Assembly: GCF_050947335.1 (NCBI RefSeq)
Contig: NW_027473349.1
Coordinates: 558,001 to 622,000, forward strand
From: Megachile rotundata
Lineage: Eukaryota > Arthropoda > Insecta > Hymenoptera > Megachilidae
Reading direction: 5' to 3'
Length of the DNA stretch: 64,000 nt
Shown: positions 40,101 to 51,449 of the stretch, piece by piece
Numbering within the stretch: the stretch's first letter is position 1
How the letters are laid out: each line of letters starts with the position of its first letter
Translations under genes and position numbers: made by a program
Notes under the pieces: generated by a model
Database searches by the model: none
Seen by the model: the letters and a program-made list of their open reading frames with translations, nothing else
What the model was told of the DNA's origin: nothing

Positions 40101-41014
40101 TGATTGTGTGATTGTGTGATTGTGTGATTGTGTGATTGTGTGGTTTTGTGATTGTTTGATTGTGTGATTAGGTGATTGTGTGATTGTGTGATTGTGTGAT
40201 TGTGTGATTGTGTGATTGTGTGATTATGTGATTGTGTGATTGTGTGATTGTGATATTGTGTGAGTGTGTGATTGTCTGATTGAGTGATTGTGTGCTTGTG
40301 TGATTGTGTGGTTGTGTGATTGTGTGATTGTGTGATTAGGTGATTGTGTGATTGTGTGATTGTGTGATTGTGACTGTGTGATTGTGTGAGTGTGTGATTG
40401 AGTGACTGTGTGCTTGTGTGATTGTGTGATTGTGTGATTGTGTGATTGTGTGATTGTGTGACTGTGTGATTGTGTGATTGTGTGATTGTGTGATTGTGTG
40501 AGTGTGTGATTGTGTGGTTGTGTGATTGTGTGATTGTGTGATTGTGTGATTGTGTGATTGTGTGATTGTGTGATAGTGACTGTGTGATTGTGTGATTGTG
40601 TGATAGTGTGATTGTGTGATTGTGATTGTGTGATTGTGATTGTGTGATTGTGACTGTGTGATTGTGACTGTGTGATTGTGACTGTGTGATTGTGTGATTG
40701 TGTGAGTGTGTGATTGTGTGACTGAGTGATTGTGTGCTTGTGTGATTGTGTGGTTGTGTGATTGTGTGGTTGTGTGATTTTGTGATTGTGTGATTGTGTG
40801 ATTGTGTGAGTGTGTGATTGTGTGAGTGTGTGATTGTGTGAATGGGTGATTGTGTGATTGTGTGATTGTGTGATTGTGTGATTGTGTGATTGTGTGATTG
40901 TGTGGTTTTGTGATTGTTTGATTGTGTGATTAGGTGATTGTGTGATTGTGTGATTGTGTGATTGTGTGATTGTGTGATTGTGTGATTATGTGATTGTGTG
41001 ATTGTGTGATTGTG
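37118..41014. repeat. Sub-unit B1 in copy 2
   Basis: It is bounded by GATATT marks at 37117 and 41014 with an internal one at 40252, the same three-mark layout as 15047, 18134 and 18904. GACTGTGGG lies at 39030 and GTGTCATTG ends at 39482. The longest artefactual minus-strand frame in the window (37089-39482, 797 residues) lies here because variants making TTA, TCA or CTA happen to be absent from one frame. Confidence 0.8.
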
Positions 41015-44000
41015 ATATTGTGTGAGTGTGTGATTGTCTGATTGAGTGATTGTGTGCTTGTGTGATTGTGTGGTTGTGTGATTGTGTGATTGTGTGATTG
41101 TGTGATTGTGTGATTGTGTGATTGTGTGATTGTGTGATTGTGTGTTTGTGTGATTGTGGTTGTGTGATTGTGATTGTGTGATTGTGATTGTGTGATTGTG
41201 ATTGTGTGATTGTGATTGTGTGATTGTGTCTGTGTGATTGTGTGAGTGTGTGATTGTGTGATTGTGTGATTGTGTGATTGTGTGAGTGTGTGATTGTGTG
41301 ATTGTGTGATTGTGTGATTGTGTAATGGTGATTGTGCGATTGTGTGATTGTGTGATTGTGTGATTGTGTGATTGTGTGATTGTGTGATTGTGAGATTGTG
41401 TGATTGTGTGATGGTGTAATTGTGATTGTGTGATTGTGATTGTGTGATTGTGTGATTGTGTGATTGAGTGATTGTGTGAGTGTGTGGTTGTGTGATTGTG
41501 TGATTGTGTGATTGTGTGGTTGTGTGATTGTGTGATTGTGTGATTGTGTGATTGTGTGATTGTGTGATTGTGTGATTGTGTGATTGTGTGATTGTGTGAT
41601 TGTGTGATTGTGTGATTGTGTGATTGTGTGATTGTGACTGTGCGATTGTGTGAGTGTGTGATTGTGTGATTGAGTGATTGTGTGCTTGTGTGATTGTGTG
41701 GTTGTGTGATTGTGTGATTGTGTGATTGTGATTGTGTGATTGTGATTGTGTGATTGTGACTGTGTGATTGTGACTGTGTGATTGTGTGAGTGTGTGATTG
41801 TGTGATTGTGTGATTGTGTGATTATGTGATTGTGTGATTGTGTGATTGTGTGATTGTGTGAGTGTGTGATTGTCTGATTGAGTGATTGTGTGCTTGTGTG
41901 ATTGTGTGGTTGTGTGATTGTGTGATTGTGTGATTGTGTGATTGTGACTGTGTGATTGTGTGAGTGTGTGATTGTGTGATTGTGAGGTTGTGTGATTGTG
42001 TGGTTGTGTGATTTTGTGATTGTGTGATTGTGTGATTGTGTGAGTGTGTGATTGTGTGAGTGTGTGATTGTGTGATTGTGTGATTGTGTGATTGTGAGAT
42101 TGTGTGATTGTGTGATGGTGTAATTATGATTGTGTGATTGTGATTGTGTGATTGTGTGATTGTGTGATTGAGTGACTGTGTGATTGTGTGATTGTGTGAT
42201 TGTGTGACTGTGTGATTGTGTGATTGTGTGATTGTGTGATTGTGTGATTGTGTGATTGTGTGACTGTGTGATTGTGTGATTGTGTGATTGTGCGATTGTG
42301 TGATTGTGCGATTGTGTAATTGTGATTGTGTGATTGTGATTGTGTGTACTGTGTGATTGTGTGATTGTGTGATAGTGTGATTGTGTGATTATGTGATTGT
42401 GTGATTGTGTGATTGTGCGATTGTGTGATTGTGCGATTGTGTAATTGTGATTGTGTGATTGTGATTGTGTGTACTGTGTGATTGTGTGATTGTGTGATTG
42501 TGTGATTGTGTGATTGTGTGATTGTGTGATTGTGTGATTGTGAGATTGTGTGATTGTGTGATGGTGTAATTGTGATTGTGTGATTGTGATTGTGTGATTG
42601 TGTGATTGTGTGATTGTGTGATTGTGTGATTGTGTGATTGTCTGATTGTGTGACTGTGTGATTGTGTGATTGTGTGATTGTGTGATTGTGTGATTGTGTG
42701 ATTGTGTGATTGTGTGACTGTGTGATTGTGTGATTGTGTGATTGTGCGATTGTGTGATTGTGCGATTGTGTAATTGTGATTGTGTGATTGTGATTGTGTG
42801 TACTGTGTGATTGTGTGATTGTGTGATTGTGTGATTGTGTGATTGTGTGGTTGTGTGATTGTGTGGTTGTGTGATTGTGTGATTGTGTGATTAGGTGATT
42901 GTGTGATTGTGTGATTGTGACTGTGGGATTGTATGAGTGTGTGATTGTGTGATTAAGTGATTGTGTGCTTGTGTGATTGTGTGGTTGTGTGATTGTGTGA
43001 TTGTGTGATTGTGTGATTGTGTGATTGTGTGATTGTGTGATTGTGTGATTGTGTGATTGTGTGATTGTGTGATTGTGTGATTGTGTGATTGTGTGATTGT
43101 GTGATTGTGTGATTGTGGTTGTGTGATTGTGACTGTGTGATTGTGATTGTGTGATTGTGATTGTGTGATTGTGACTGTGTGATTGTGTGAGTGTGTGCTT
43201 GTGTGATTGTGTGATTGTGTGATTGTGTGAGTGTGTGATTGTGTGATTGTGTGATTGTGTGATTGTGTGATTGTGTGATTGTGTGATTGTGATTGTGTGA
43301 TTGTGACTGTGTGATTGCGTGAGTGTGTGATTGTGTGATTGAGTGATTGTGTGGTTGTGTGAGTGTGTCATTGTGTGATTGTGTGATTGTGTGATTGTGT
43401 GATTGTGTGATTGTGTGATTGTGTGAGTGTGTGATTGTCTGATTGAGTGATTGTGTGCTTGTGTGATTGTTTGGTTGTGTGATTGTGTGATTGTGTGATT
43501 AGGTGATTGTGTGATTGTGTGATTGTGTGATTGTGTGATTGTGTGAGTGTGTGATTGTGTGATTGAGTGATTGTGTGGTTGTGTGATTGTGTGGTTGTGT
43601 GATTGTGTGATTGTGTGATTGTGTGATTGTGTGATTGTGTGATTGTGTGATTGTGTGATTGTGTGAGTGTGTGATTGTCTGATTGAGTAATTGTGTGCTT
43701 GTGTGATTGTGTGGTTGTGTGATTGTGTGGTTGTGTGATTGTGTGATTGTGTGATTGTGTGATTGCGTGATTGTGTGATTGTGTGAGTGTGTGATTGTGT
43801 GGTTGTGTGATTGTGTGATTGTGTGATTGTGTGATTGTGTGATTGTGTGATTGTGTGATAGTGACTGTGTGATTGTGTGATTGTGTGATTGTGTGATTGT
43901 GTGATTGTGTGATTGTGTGATTGTGATTGTGTGATTGTGATTGTGTGATTGTGACTGTGTGATTGTGACTGTGTGATTGTGTGAGTGTGTGATTGTGTGA

Positions 44001-44149
44001 TTGTGTGATTGTGTGATTGTGTGATTGTGTGATTGTGTGGTTTTGTGATTGTTTGATTGTGTGATTAGGTGATTGTGTGATTGTGTGATTGTGTGATTGT
44101 GTGATTGTGTGATTGTGTGATTATGTGATTGTGTGATTGTGTGATTGTG
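41015..44149. repeat. Sub-unit B2 in copy 2
   Basis: It is the counterpart of 18,905-22,047, running between GATATT 41014 and 44149. GACTGTGGG is at 42919 and GTGTCATTG ends at 43371. The distance to the B1 mark (39030 to 42919, 3,889 bases) is one octamer shorter than in copy 1 (3,897). The GATTGCGTG unit present near 20908 is replaced by a standard unit in this copy near 43015. Confidence 0.8.
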
Positions 44150-45409
44150 ATATTGTGTGAGTGTGTGATTGTCTGATTGAGTGATTGTGTGCTTGTGTGA
44201 TTGTGTGGTTGTGTGATTGTGTGATTGTGTGATTAGGTGATTGTGTGATTGTGTGATTGTGTGATTGTGACTGTGTGATTGTGTGAGTGTGTGATTGAGT
44301 GACTGTGTGCTTGTGTGATTGTGTGGTTGTGTGATTGTGTGATTGTGTGATTGTGTGATTGTGTGATTGTGTGATTGTGTGATTGTGTGTTTGTGTGATT
44401 GTGTGATTGTGTGATTGTGTGTTTGTGTGATTGTGGTTGTGTGATTGTGATTGTGTGATTGTGATTGTGTGATTGTGATTGTGTGATTGTGATTGTGTGA
44501 TTGTGTCTGTGTGATTGTGTGAGTGTGTGATTGTGTGATTGTGTGATTGTGTGATTGTGTGAGTGTGTGATTGTGTGATTGTGTGATTGTGTGATTGTGT
44601 AATTGTGATTGTGCGATTGTGTGATTGTGTGATTGTGTGATTGTGTGATTGTGTGATTGTGTGATTGTGTGATTGTGAGATTGTGTGATTGTGTGATGGT
44701 GTAATTGTGATTGTGTGATTGTGATTGTGTGATTGTGTGATTGTGTGATTGAGTGATTGTGTGAGTGTGTGGTTGTGTGATTGTGTGATTGTGTGATTGT
44801 GTGGTTGTGTGATTGTGTGATTGTGTGATTGTGTGATTGTGTGATTGTGTGATTGTGTGATTGTGTGATTGTGTGATTGTGTGATTGTGTGATTGTGTGA
44901 TTGTGTGATTGTGTGATTGTGACTGTGCGATTGTGTGAGTGTGTGATTGTGTGATTGAGTGATTGTGTGCTTGTGTGATTGTGTGGTTGTGTGATTGTGT
45001 GATTGTGTGACTGTGTGAATGTGTGATTGTGTGATCGTGTGATTGTGTGATTGTGCGATTGTGTAATTGTGATTGTGTGATTGTGATTGTGTGTACTGTG
45101 TGATTGTGTGATTGTGTGATTGTGTGATTGTGTGATTGTGTGATTGTGAGATTGTGTGATTGTGTGATTGTGTGATTGAGTGATTGTGTGAGTGTGTGGT
45201 TGTGTGATTGTGTGATTGTGTGATTGTGTGGTTGTGTGATTGTGTGATTGTGTGATTGTGTGATTGTGTGATTGTGTGATTGTGTGATTGTGTGATTGTG
45301 TGATTGTGTGAGTGTGTGATTGTGTGGTTGTGTGATTGTGTGATTGTGTGATTGTGTGATTGTGTGATTGTGTGATAGTGACTGTGTGATTGTGTCATTG
45401 TGTGATTGT

Positions 45410-45550
45410 GTGATTGTGTGACAGTGATTGTGTGACCGTGATTGTGTGACCGTGATTGTGTGGCCGTGATTGAGTGACCGTGATTGTGATTGCGTGATTG
45501 TGTGATTGTGTGATCGTGTGATCGTGTGATTGTGTGATCGTGTGATTGTG
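45410..45550. repeat. CpG-bearing type II cassette, copy 3
   Basis: It matches 23335-23480, with GTGGCCGTG at 45460. Two private changes are seen: the first ACCGTG is ACAGTG (45421) and an upstream unit reads GTGTCATTG (CAT at 45396-45398). The latter supplies the ATG of an artefactual minus-strand frame. Confidence 0.85.
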
Positions 45551-47214
45551 TGATTGTGTGATTGCGTGAATGTGTGATTGTGTGATTGTGTGATTGTGTG
45601 ATTGTGTGATTGTGTGATTGTGTGATTGTGTGATTGTGTGATTGTGTGATTGTGTGATTGTGTGATTGTGTGATTGTGGTTGTGTGATTGTGACTGTGTG
45701 ATTGTGACTGTGTGATTGTGATTGTGTGATTGTGACTGTGTGATTGTGTGAGTGTGTGATTGTGTGATTGTGTGATTGTGTTAATGTGTGAGTGTGTGAT
45801 TGTGTGATTGTGTGATTGTGTGATTGTGTGATTGTGTGATTGTGTGATTATGTGATTGTGTGATTGTGTGATTGTGTGAGTGTGTGATTGTCTGATTGAG
45901 TGATTGTGTGCTTGTGTGATTGTGTGGTTGTGTGATTGTGTGATTGTGTGATTGTGTGATTGTGTGATTGTGTGATTGTGTGATTGTGTGATTGTGTGAT
46001 TGTGTGATTGTGTGATTGTGTGATTGTGTGATTGTGTGATTGTGTGATTGTGTGATTGTGTGATTGTGGTTGTGTGATTGTGATTGTGTGATTGTGATTG
46101 TGTGATTGTGTCTGTGTGATTGTGTGAGTGTGTGATTGTGTGATTGTGTGATTGTGTGATTGTGTGAGTGTGTGATTGTGTGATTATGTGATTGTGTGAT
46201 TGTGTAATTCTGATTGTGCGATTGTGTGATTGTGCGATTGTGTGATTGTGTGATTGTGCGATTGTGAGATTGTGTGATTGTGTGATGGTGTAATTGTGAT
46301 TGTGTGATTGTGATTGTGCAATCGTGATTGTGGGATTGCGTGATTGTGATTGTGTGGTTGTGTGTCTGTGTGATTGTGTGATTGTGTGATTGTGTGATTG
46401 TGTAATTGTGTGATTGTGTGATTGTGTGATTGTGTGATTATGTGATTGTGTGATTGTGTGATTGTGTGATTGTGTGAGTGTGTGATTGTCTGATTGAGTG
46501 ATTGTGTGCTTGTGTGATTGTGTGGTTGTGTGATTGTGTGATTGTGTGATTAGGTGATTGTGTGATTGTGTGATTGTGTGATTGTGACTGTGTGATTGTG
46601 TGAGTGTGTGATTGTGTGATTGAGTGATTGTGAGCTTGTGTGATTGTGTGGTTGTGTGATTGTGTGATTGTGTGATTGTGTGATTGTGTGATTGTGTGAT
46701 TGTGTGATTGTGTGATTGTGTGATTGTGTGATTGTGTGATTGTGTGATTGTGTGATTGTGTGATTGTGTGATTGTGTGATTGTGTGATTGTGTGATTGTG
46801 TGATTGTGTGATTGTGGTTGTGTGATTGTGATTGTGTGATTGTGATTGTGTGATTGTGATTGTGTGATTGTGTCTGTGTGATTGTGTGAGTGTGTGATTG
46901 TGTGATTGTGTGATTGTGTGATTGTGTGAGTGTGTGATTGTGTGATTGTGTGATTGTGTGATTGTGTGATTGTGATTGTGCGATTGTGTGATTGTGTGAT
47001 TGTGACTGTGCGATTGTGTGAGTGTGTGATTGTGTGATTGTGTGATTGTGTGATTGTGACTGTGTGATTGTGTGAGTGTGTGATTGTGTGATTGAGTGAT
47101 TGTGTGGTTGTGTGATTGTGTGGTTGTGTGATTGTGTGATTGTGTGATTGTGTGATTGTGTGATTGTGTGATTGTGTGATAGTGACTGTGTGATTGTGTG
47201 ATTGTGTGATTGTG

Positions 47215-47340
47215 TGATTGTGTGACCGTGATTGTGTGACCGTGATTGTGTGGCCGTGATTGAGTGACCGTGATTGTGATTGCGTGATTGTGTGATTGTG
47301 TGATCGTGTGATCGTGTGATTGTGTGATCGTGTGATTGTG
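47215..47340. repeat. CpG-bearing type II cassette, copy 4
   Basis: It matches 25125-25245, with GTGGCCGTG about 47250 and three GATCGTG marks. The flanking order on the right differs from copy 1. Confidence 0.85.
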
Positions 47341-48779
47341 TGATTGTGTGATTGTGTGATTGTGTGATTGTGAGATTGTGTGATTGTGTGATGGTGTAAA
47401 TGTGATTGTGTGATTGTGATTGTGTGATTGTGTGATTGTGTGATTGAGTGATTGTGTGAGTGTGTGGTTGTGTGATTGTGTGATTGTGTGATTGTGTGGT
47501 TGTGTGATTGTGTGATTGTGCGATTGTGTGATTGTGTGATTATGTGATTGTGTGATTGTGTGATTGTGTGATTGTGTGATTGTGACTGTGCGATTGTGTG
47601 AGTGTGTGATTGTGTGATTGAGTGATTGTGTGCTTGTGTGATTGTGTGGTTGTGTGATTGTGTGATTGTGTGACTGTGTGATTGTGTGATTGTGTGATTG
47701 TGTGATTGTGTGATTGTGCGATTGTGTAATTGTGATTGTGTGATTGTGATTGTGTGTACCGTGTGATTGTGTGATTGTGTGATTGTGTGATTGTGTGATT
47801 GTGTGACTGTGTGATTGTGTGATTGTGTGATTGTGTGATTGTGTGATTGTGTGATTGTGTGATTGTGTGATTGTGTGATTGTGATTGTGTGATTGTGATT
47901 GTGTGATTGTGACTGTGTGATTGTGACTGTGTGATTGTGTGAGTGTGTGATTGTGTGATTGAGTGATTGTGTGCTTGTGTCATTGTGTGGTTGTGTGATT
48001 GTGTGATTGTGTGATTAGGTGATTGTGTAATTGTGTGATTGTGTGATTGTGTGGTTGTGCGATTGTGTGATTGTGTGATTGTGTGATTGTGTGATTATGT
48101 GATTGTGTGATTGTGTGATTGTGTGATTGTGTGAGTGTGTGATTGTCTGATTGAGTGATTGTGTGCTTGTGTGATTGTGTGCTTGTGTGATTGTGTGCTT
48201 GTGTGATTGTGTGCTTGTGTGATTGTGTGGTTGTGTGATTGTGTGATTGTGTGATTAGGTGATTGTGTGATTGTGTGATTGTGTGATTGTGACTGTGTGA
48301 TTGTGTGAGTGTGTGATTGTGTGATTGGGTGATTGTGAGCTTGTGTGATTGTGTGGTTGTGTGATTGTGTGATTGTGTGATTGTGTGATTGTGTGATTGT
48401 GTGATTGTGTGATTGTGTGATTGTGTGATTGTGTGATTGTGTGATTGTGTGATTGTGTGATTGTGTGATTGTGTGATTGTGTGATGGTGTGATTGTGACT
48501 GTGCGATTGTGTGAGTGTGTGATTGTGTGATTGAGTGATTGTGTGCTTGTGTGATTGTGTGGTTGTGTGATTGTGTGATTGTGTGACTGTGTGATTGTGT
48601 GATTGTGTGATTGTGTGATTTTGTGATTGTGCGATTGTGTAATTGTGATTGTGTGATTGTGATTGTGTGTACTGTGTGATTGTGTGATTGTGTGATTGTG
48701 TGATTGTGTGATTGTGTGATTGTGTGATTGTGTGATTGTGTGATTGTGAGATTGTGTGATTGTGTGATTGTGTGATTGA

Positions 48780-48970
48780 GTGATTGTGTGACTGCGTGAT
48801 TGTGTGACTGTGTGATTGTGTGACTGCGTGATTGTGTGACCGCGATTGTGTGACCGTGATTGTGTGACCGTGATTTTGTGACCGTGATTGTGTGACCGTG
48901 ATTGTGTCATCGTTTTTATGTGATCGTGATTGTGTGATCGTGATTGTGCAATCGTGATTGTGTGATTGCG
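48780..48970. repeat. CpG-bearing type I cassette, copy 4 (T5-ATG form)
   Basis: ACCGCG lies at 48839 and TCATCGTTTTTATG at 48907-48920, identical in these marks to the copy at 26690-26890 and placed 22,092 bases from it. It shares the T5-ATG form only with that copy. Confidence 0.88.
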
Positions 48971-51449
48971 TGATTGTGATTGTGCGATTGTGTGACTGTG
49001 TGATTGTGTGATTGTGTGATTGTGTGATTGTGTGATTGTGTGATTGTGTGATTGTGTGAGTGTGTGATTGTCTGATTGAGTGATTGTGTGCTTGTGTGAT
49101 TGTGTGGTTGTGTGATTGTGTGATTGTGTGATTAGGTGATTGTGTGATTGTGTGATTGTGACTGTGGGATTGTATGAGTGTGTGATTGTGTGATTAAGTG
49201 ATTGTGTGCTTGTGTGATTGTGTGGTTGTGTGATTGTGTGATTGTGGTTGTGTGATTGTGACTGTGTGATTGTGATTGTGTGATTGTGACTGTGTGATTG
49301 TGTGAGTGTGTGCTTGTGTGATTGTGTGATTGTGTGATTGTGTGAGTGTGTTATTGTGTGATTGTGTGATTGTGTGATTGTGTGATTGTGTGATTGTGGT
49401 TGTGTGATTGTGACTGTGTGATTGTGATTGTGTGATTGTGATTGTGTGATTGTGACTGTGTGATTGTGTGAGTGTGTGCTTGTGTGATTGTGTGATTGTG
49501 TGATTGTGTGAGTGTGTGATTGTGTGATTGTGTGATTGTGTGATTGTGTGATTGTGTGATTGTGTGATTGTGTGATTGTGTGATTGTGATTGTGTGATTG
49601 TGACTGTGTGATTGTGTGAGTGTGTGATTGTGTGATTGAGTGATTGTGTGGTTGTGTGATTATGTGGTTGTGTAATTGTGTGGTTGTGTGATTGTGTGAT
49701 TGTGTGATTGTGTGATTGTGTGATTGTGTGATTGTGTGATTGTGTGATTGTGTGATTGTGTGATTGTGTGATTGTGTGATTGTGTGAATGTGTGATTGTG
49801 GTTGTGTGATTGTGGTTGTGTGATTGTGGTTGTGTGATTGTGATTGTGTGATTGTGATTGTGTGATTGTGACTGTGTGATTGTGTGAGTGTGTGATTGTG
49901 TGATTGTGGTTGTGTGATTGTGACTGTGTGATTGTGATTGTGTGATTGTGATTGTGTGATTGTGACTGTGTGATTGTGTGAGTGTGTGCTTGTGTGATTG
50001 TGTGATTGTGTGATTGTGTGAGTGTGTGATTGTGTGATTGTGTGATTGTGTGATTGTGTGATTGTGTGATTGTGTGATTGTGTGATTGTGATTGTGTGAT
50101 TGTGACTGTGTGATTGTGTGAGTGTGTGATTGTGTGATTGAGTGATTGTGTGGTTGTGTGATTATGTGGTTGTGTGATTGTGTGGTTGTGTGATTGTGTG
50201 ATTGTGTGATTGTGTGATTGTGTGATTGTGTGATTGTGTGATTGTGTGATTGTGTGATTGTGTGATTGTGTGATTGTGTGATTGTGTGATTGTGTGATTG
50301 TGTGATTGTGTGATTGTGTGATTGTGTGATTGTGTGATTGTGTGATTGTGTGAATGTGTGATTGTGGTTGTGTGATTGTGGTTGTGTGATTGTGGTTGTG
50401 TGATTGTGATTGTGTGATTGTGATTGTGTGATTGTGACTGTGTGATTGTGTGAGTGTGTGATTGTGTGATTGTGTGGTTGTGTGATTGTGTGGTTGTGTG
50501 ATTTTGTGATTGTGTGATTGTGTGATTGTGCGAGTGTGACATTGTGTGATTGTGTGATTGTGTGATTGTGTGATTGTGTGATTGTGTGATTGTGTGAGTG
50601 TGTGATTGTCTGATTGAGTGATTGTGTGCTTGTGTGATTGTTTGGTTGTGTGATTGTGTGATTGTGTGATTAGGTGATTGTGTGATTGTGTGATTGTGTG
50701 ATTGTGACTGTGTGATTGTGTGAGTGTGTGATTGTGTGATTGAGTGATTGTGTGGTTGTGTGATTGTGTGGTTGTGTGATTGTGTGATTGTGTGATTGTG
50801 TGATTGTGTGATTGTGTGATTGTGTGAGTGTGTGATTGTCTGATTGAGTGATTGTGTGCTTGTGTGATTGTGTGGTTGTGTGATTGTGTGGTTGTGTGAT
50901 TGGGTGATTGTGTGATTGTGTGATTGTGTGATTGTGTGATTGTGTGATTGTGTGATTGTGTGACTGTGATTGTGTGATTGTGATTGTGTGATTGTGACTG
51001 TGTGATTGTGACTGTGTGATTGTGTGAGTGTGTGATTGTGTGATTGAATGATTGTGTGCTTGTGTGATTGTGTGGTTGTGTGATTGTGTGATTGTGTGAT
51101 TAGGTGATTGTGTGATTGTGTGATTGTGTGACTGTGTGATTGTGTGATTGTGTGATTGTGTGATTGTGTGATTGTGTGATTGTGTGATTGTGTGATTATG
51201 TGATTGTGTGATTGTGTGATTGTGTGATTGTGTGAGTGTGTGATTGTCTGATTGAGTGATTGTGTGCTTGTGTGATTGTGTGGTTGTGTGATTGTGTGAT
51301 TGTGTGTTTGTGACTGTGTGATTGTGATTGTGTGATTGTGACTGTGTGATTGTGTGAGTGTGTGATTGTGTGATTGTGTGGTTGTGTGATTGTGTGGTTG
51401 TGTGATTTTGTGATTGTGTGATTGTGTGATTGTGTGAGTGTGTGATTGT

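Larger units (their letters stand above)
27541..49648. repeat. Copy 2 of the 22.2 kb higher-order unit
   Basis: It begins exactly where copy 1 ends. The first 350 bases match 5341-5690 at offset 22,200, including the rare ATCTAGTG (5441/27641) and GTGACGGTG (about 5480/27680) marks. After a rearranged stretch (27891-28790) the match runs to 49648 with offsets 22,882-22,906, then 23,062, 22,968, 22,960, 22,724, 22,692, 22,070, 22,118 and 22,100. Each step is a local gain or loss. Private changes include TCATTG near 45395, GTGACAGTG at 45420, GATTGGGTG near 48325, GATGGTG near 48483 and GTGTTATTG near 49350. No gene is present. Confidence 0.85.
44150..49648. repeat. Right part C of copy 2
   Basis: It is the counterpart of 22,048-27,548. 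TGTTAATG lies at 45779 (offset 22,078) and TAATTCTGAT at 46203 (offset 22,092). The type II cassettes are near 45,415 and 47,215, and the type I cassette is at 48,780-48,970 (TCATCG at 48907, offset 22,092). Around 47,340-47,440 it takes a different path from copy 1 (GAGATTG, GATGGTGTAAATG) where copy 1 repeats a GTGAGTGTGTGGTTG block. No gene is present. Confidence 0.78.
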
